From Lysobacter antibioticus (GTDB taxonomy: Bacteria; Pseudomonadota; Gammaproteobacteria; Xanthomonadales; Xanthomonadaceae), in contig NZ_JMTZ01000047.1 of assembly GCF_000731095.1 (NCBI RefSeq), positions 1-32,775 of the forward strand: a stretch of DNA of 32,775 nucleotides. The letters are read 5' to 3'. Position 1 is the first letter of the stretch; every line of letters starts with the position of its first letter. The notes beneath the pieces are model-generated. The model was not told the DNA's origin. It worked only from the letters and a program-made list of their open reading frames with translations, and made no database searches. Position numbers and translations under genes: made by a program. This document shows, piece by piece, positions 32,766 to 32,775 of the stretch.

Positions 32766-32775
32766 AAAGAAAAGG

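Overview
The window looks like part of the chromosome of a high-GC gammaproteobacterium of the Lysobacter/Xanthomonas group. This is an inference from codon use, the REP-like GTAGGAGCGGC repeat, and the neighbourhood of Wza/Wzc/GfcC/YjbH-type polysaccharide genes next to a valine-catabolism operon. I see no insertion sequences, tRNAs, rRNAs, phage genes or CRISPR.

Region 1 (1-1640) holds two small ferredoxin-fold proteins (an ABM-type monooxygenase-like protein and a NIPSNAP-like protein) divergent from an ArsR-type regulator. A near-palindrome between them is the likely operator.

Region 2 (1641-15822, all minus strand) is a Wzx/Wzy-type polysaccharide operon. In transcription order it encodes: a WecA-WecB fusion (lipid-linked GlcNAc-1-P initiation plus UDP-ManNAc synthesis), WecC (UDP-ManNAcA), a Wzx flippase, a hexapeptide-repeat acyltransferase, a Wzy-like polymerase, a glycosyltransferase, a two-domain MDR/Gfo-Idh-MocA oxidoreductase, a heparinase II/III-family protein, a GT4 glycosyltransferase and a YdcF/ElyC-type protein.

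Region 3 (15823-25063) is a roughly 1-kb gene-free stretch, then the export and control genes in two divergent units. wzb-wzc (phosphatase and BY-kinase) lies on minus, and wza-gfcC-yjbH lies on plus. They are separated by about 0.7 kb carrying a CRP/Clp-like palindrome midway between two back-to-back sigma70-like promoters. yjbH appears to start at CTG, overlapping the gfcC stop.

Region 4 (25111-31728, minus strand) is the most interesting part. Six tightly overlapping genes, mmsA - acyl-CoA dehydrogenase - enoyl-CoA hydratase - 3-hydroxyisobutyryl-CoA hydrolase - mmsB - queH, follow a leader that contains a clearly recognisable cobalamin (B12) riboswitch. The first five genes match valine catabolism and also the enzyme set of the B12-independent propionate shunt known from C. 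elegans. The last gene, QueH, is the cobalamin-independent replacement for the cobalamin-dependent epoxyqueuosine reductase QueG. I propose that this is a B12-limitation bypass operon: when cobalamin is low the riboswitch releases expression of enzymes that avoid both methylmalonyl-CoA mutase and QueG.

Region 5 (31729-32775) has a gene-poor stretch, a short unknown plus-strand gene, REP-like repeats and a long A/T-rich inverted repeat at the window edge.
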